Shown: one piece after another, positions 6,016 to 7,234 of the stretch
Layout of the letters: each line of letters starts with the position of its first letter
How positions within the stretch are numbered: position 1 is the first letter of the stretch
NCBI GenBank assembly: GCA_003601875.1
Contig: PIYF01000038.1
Location: 1 to 7,234, forward strand
Direction: 5' to 3'
Length of the DNA: 7,234 nucleotides
Source: Candidatus Bathyarchaeota archaeon
Lineage (GTDB): Archaea > Thermoproteota > Bathyarchaeia > Bathyarchaeales > Bathycorpusculaceae
The notes under the pieces: model-generated
Told to the model about the DNA's origin: nothing
The model's input: the letters and a program-made list of their open reading frames with translations, nothing else
Databases searched by the model: none
Position numbers and translations under genes: made by a program

Positions 6016-7149
6016 TTGACAGAACCTCGTGTAACACAACTCTACGATATACATAGACAAATAGCTCAAATGACCGTTTTCGCCGGATTTAAGATGCCTC
6101 TATTGTATAAAGGTATAATTCCTGAACATTTAGCTGTGAGAAACAATGTTGGACTGTTTGACATCTCCCATATGGGAAGAGTAATTGTAACGGGTAAGGA
6201 CTCAGAAAATTTCCTAAACTATATTATAACAAATGATGTTTCAAAGATACCGCCGAATAAAGCGTTATACTCTGTTATGTGCAATGAAAACGGAGGAATA
6301 ATAGATGATTTTGTTGTCTACAGAATGGAAGAACACAAGTTTCTAATAGTGTTTAACGCTAGCAACCGTGAAAAAGACTACAATTGGCTGCTGAAACATT
6401 CTAAAGGCTTCAGCGTAAATATAAATGAAGTCTCTGATGAAGTAGCAATGTTTGCAGTTCAAGGACCAAAGGCTGAAAAAACCCTGCAGGAAATATCTAC
6501 AGAAGATTTAAGTAAAATTCAAAGATTCGCATGTTACACTACACGCTTAACAGATGTAGATGTTCTCGTTTCAAGAACGGGATATACGGGTGAAGACGGC
6601 TTTGAAGTTTTCATATGGAACGCCCCTTTAACAAATCCTGAAAAAGCTGTTAAAGTTTGGAACGCTATCTTGAAAGTTGGCAAACCATACGGAATTGAAC
6701 CATGCGGTTTAGGAGCGAGAGATACGCTGCGGTTAGAAGCAGGACTATGCTTATATGGAAACGATATAGATGAAACAACAACACCTTTAGAGGCTAGGTT
6801 AAGTTTTGTAGTGAAATTTTACAAGGAAAAATTCATAGGAAAAGAGAAACTTCTAAACCAGAAAAATGAAGGGGTAAAACGTAAAAGGGTTGGAGTGAAA
6901 ATGATGGATCCTGGTATACCTCGTCCAGGATTTGAAATATACAGCGACAATAATGAATTAATAGGTAAATTAACAAGCGGAACATTTTCTCCTCTTCTTA
7001 AATGTGGCATTGGAATGGGGTATGTTAAAACATCCGAAGCAAAAACAGGTAACATCGTGAAAATAAAGATACGTAAAAGATTAGCAAAAGCAGAAATCGT
7101 TTCATTTCCATTCTATAACCCTGAAAGATATGGATGGAAAAGAAAATAA
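6016..7149 (+). CDS. gcvT: Glycine cleavage system aminomethyltransferase (T protein)
   Basis: Transfers the methylene carbon from the aminomethyl-lipoyl H protein to tetrahydrofolate (or the archaeal pterin), releasing ammonia. The product has 377 aa, close to the roughly 365 aa of bacterial T proteins. Visible family blocks are GLFDISHMGRV (46-56), GGIIDDFVVYR (93-103) with the D97/D98 pair that contains the folate-contacting aspartate, NASNREKD (114-121), FAVQGPKA (146-153), SRTGYTGEDGFEVF (186-199), GLGARDTLRLEAGL (231-244), TPLEA (256-260), and the C-terminal barrel with GFEIYSDNNELIGKLTSGTFSP and a late GMGYV. It starts at TTG 6016. A TAG stop at 6013-6015 directly precedes it in frame, AGGAGG (6004-6009) is 6 nt upstream, and the next in-frame ATG would remove 18 conserved residues. 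No gcvH or gcvP lies in the window. A specialised YgfZ-type relative is unlikely given the intact motifs. Confidence 0.93.
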   Translation: MTEPRVTQLYDIHRQIAQMTVFAGFKMPLLYKGIIPEHLAVRNNVGLFDISHMGRVIVTGKDSENFLNYIITNDVSKIPPNKALYSVMCNENGGIIDDFVVYRMEEHKFLIVFNASNREKDYNWLLKHSKGFSVNINEVSDEVAMFAVQGPKAEKTLQEISTEDLSKIQRFACYTTRLTDVDVLVSRTGYTGEDGFEVFIWNAPLTNPEKAVKVWNAILKVGKPYGIEPCGLGARDTLRLEAGLCLYGNDIDETTTPLEARLSFVVKFYKEKFIGKEKLLNQKNEGVKRKRVGVKMMDPGIPRPGFEIYSDNNELIGKLTSGTFSPLLKCGIGMGYVKTSEAKTGNIVKIKIRKRLAKAEIVSFPFYNPERYGWKRK

Positions 7150-7234
7150 GTACATAAAATTAAAATCGAACCGTAAGGAAAATAAAACACTTTAGTAATC
7201 TCTGTAAAAGAGATGTAGTTAATGGGAATAAAAG
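7150..7234. other. AT-rich non-coding tail with a small inverted repeat
   Basis: No gene is recognisable after gcvT. The only structure is ATCTCT (7198-7203) and AGAGAT (7209-7214), a 6-bp perfect stem with a 5-nt loop, not followed by a T-tract. It may be chance in AT-rich sequence, an operator, or part of the next promoter. Confidence 0.3.

Noticed and set aside
6819..7055. Minus-strand 78-codon frame within gcvT
   Set aside because: It is antisense to the conserved C-terminal part of GcvT and has no features of its own.
7198..7214. Hairpin as a gcvT terminator
   Set aside because: The stem has only 6 AT-rich pairs and no following T-tract, so chance is as likely as function.

Overview
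The window looks like a stretch of chromosome from a low-GC archaeon. The support is a CDP-archaeol synthase (CarS, archaeal ether-lipid synthesis), a RadB-type RecA-family protein, an archaeal-type topoisomerase I with C-terminal zinc ribbons, and BRE/TATA-like promoter elements beside Shine-Dalgarno sites. The lineage cannot be fixed from sequence reading alone. RadB suggests a euryarchaeal-type recombination set, but related genes also occur in uncultured archaeal groups. No mobile element, CRISPR array, rRNA or tRNA was seen. Coding density is high and base composition looks even throughout.

Layout: (1) 1-1726, minus strand, two overlapping genes. The first encodes a 219-aa protein with a RuvC/YqgF-like RNase H fold, and the second a Clp1/Grc3-type polynucleotide 5'-hydroxyl kinase that runs off the left edge of the window. 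(2) 1785-3004, plus strand: radB followed closely by carS. (3) 3007-5700, minus strand: topA, a 76-aa zinc-finger-like protein and a small three-helix membrane protein resembling the membrane part of OST3/OST6 oligosaccharyltransferase subunits. All three overlap or abut, which indicates one transcript. (4) 5817-7149, plus strand: a 59-aa double-CxxC zinc ribbon protein and gcvT, the aminomethyltransferase of glycine cleavage. Two divergent promoter regions (1727-1784 and 5701-5816) separate these blocks. radB-carS and the topA operon converge with only 2 bp between stop codons.

How the genes fit together: RadB and TopA serve DNA recombination and topology, CarS serves membrane lipids, and GcvT serves one-carbon metabolism. 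These are largely housekeeping functions. The least ordinary content is the coupled RuvC/YqgF-like protein and Clp1/Grc3-like kinase, which may be an uncharacterised nuclease-kinase nucleic-acid processing pair, and the OST3/OST6-like membrane protein in the topA operon. Both readings rest on motif recognition from memory and are marked as inference where they go beyond the sequence.
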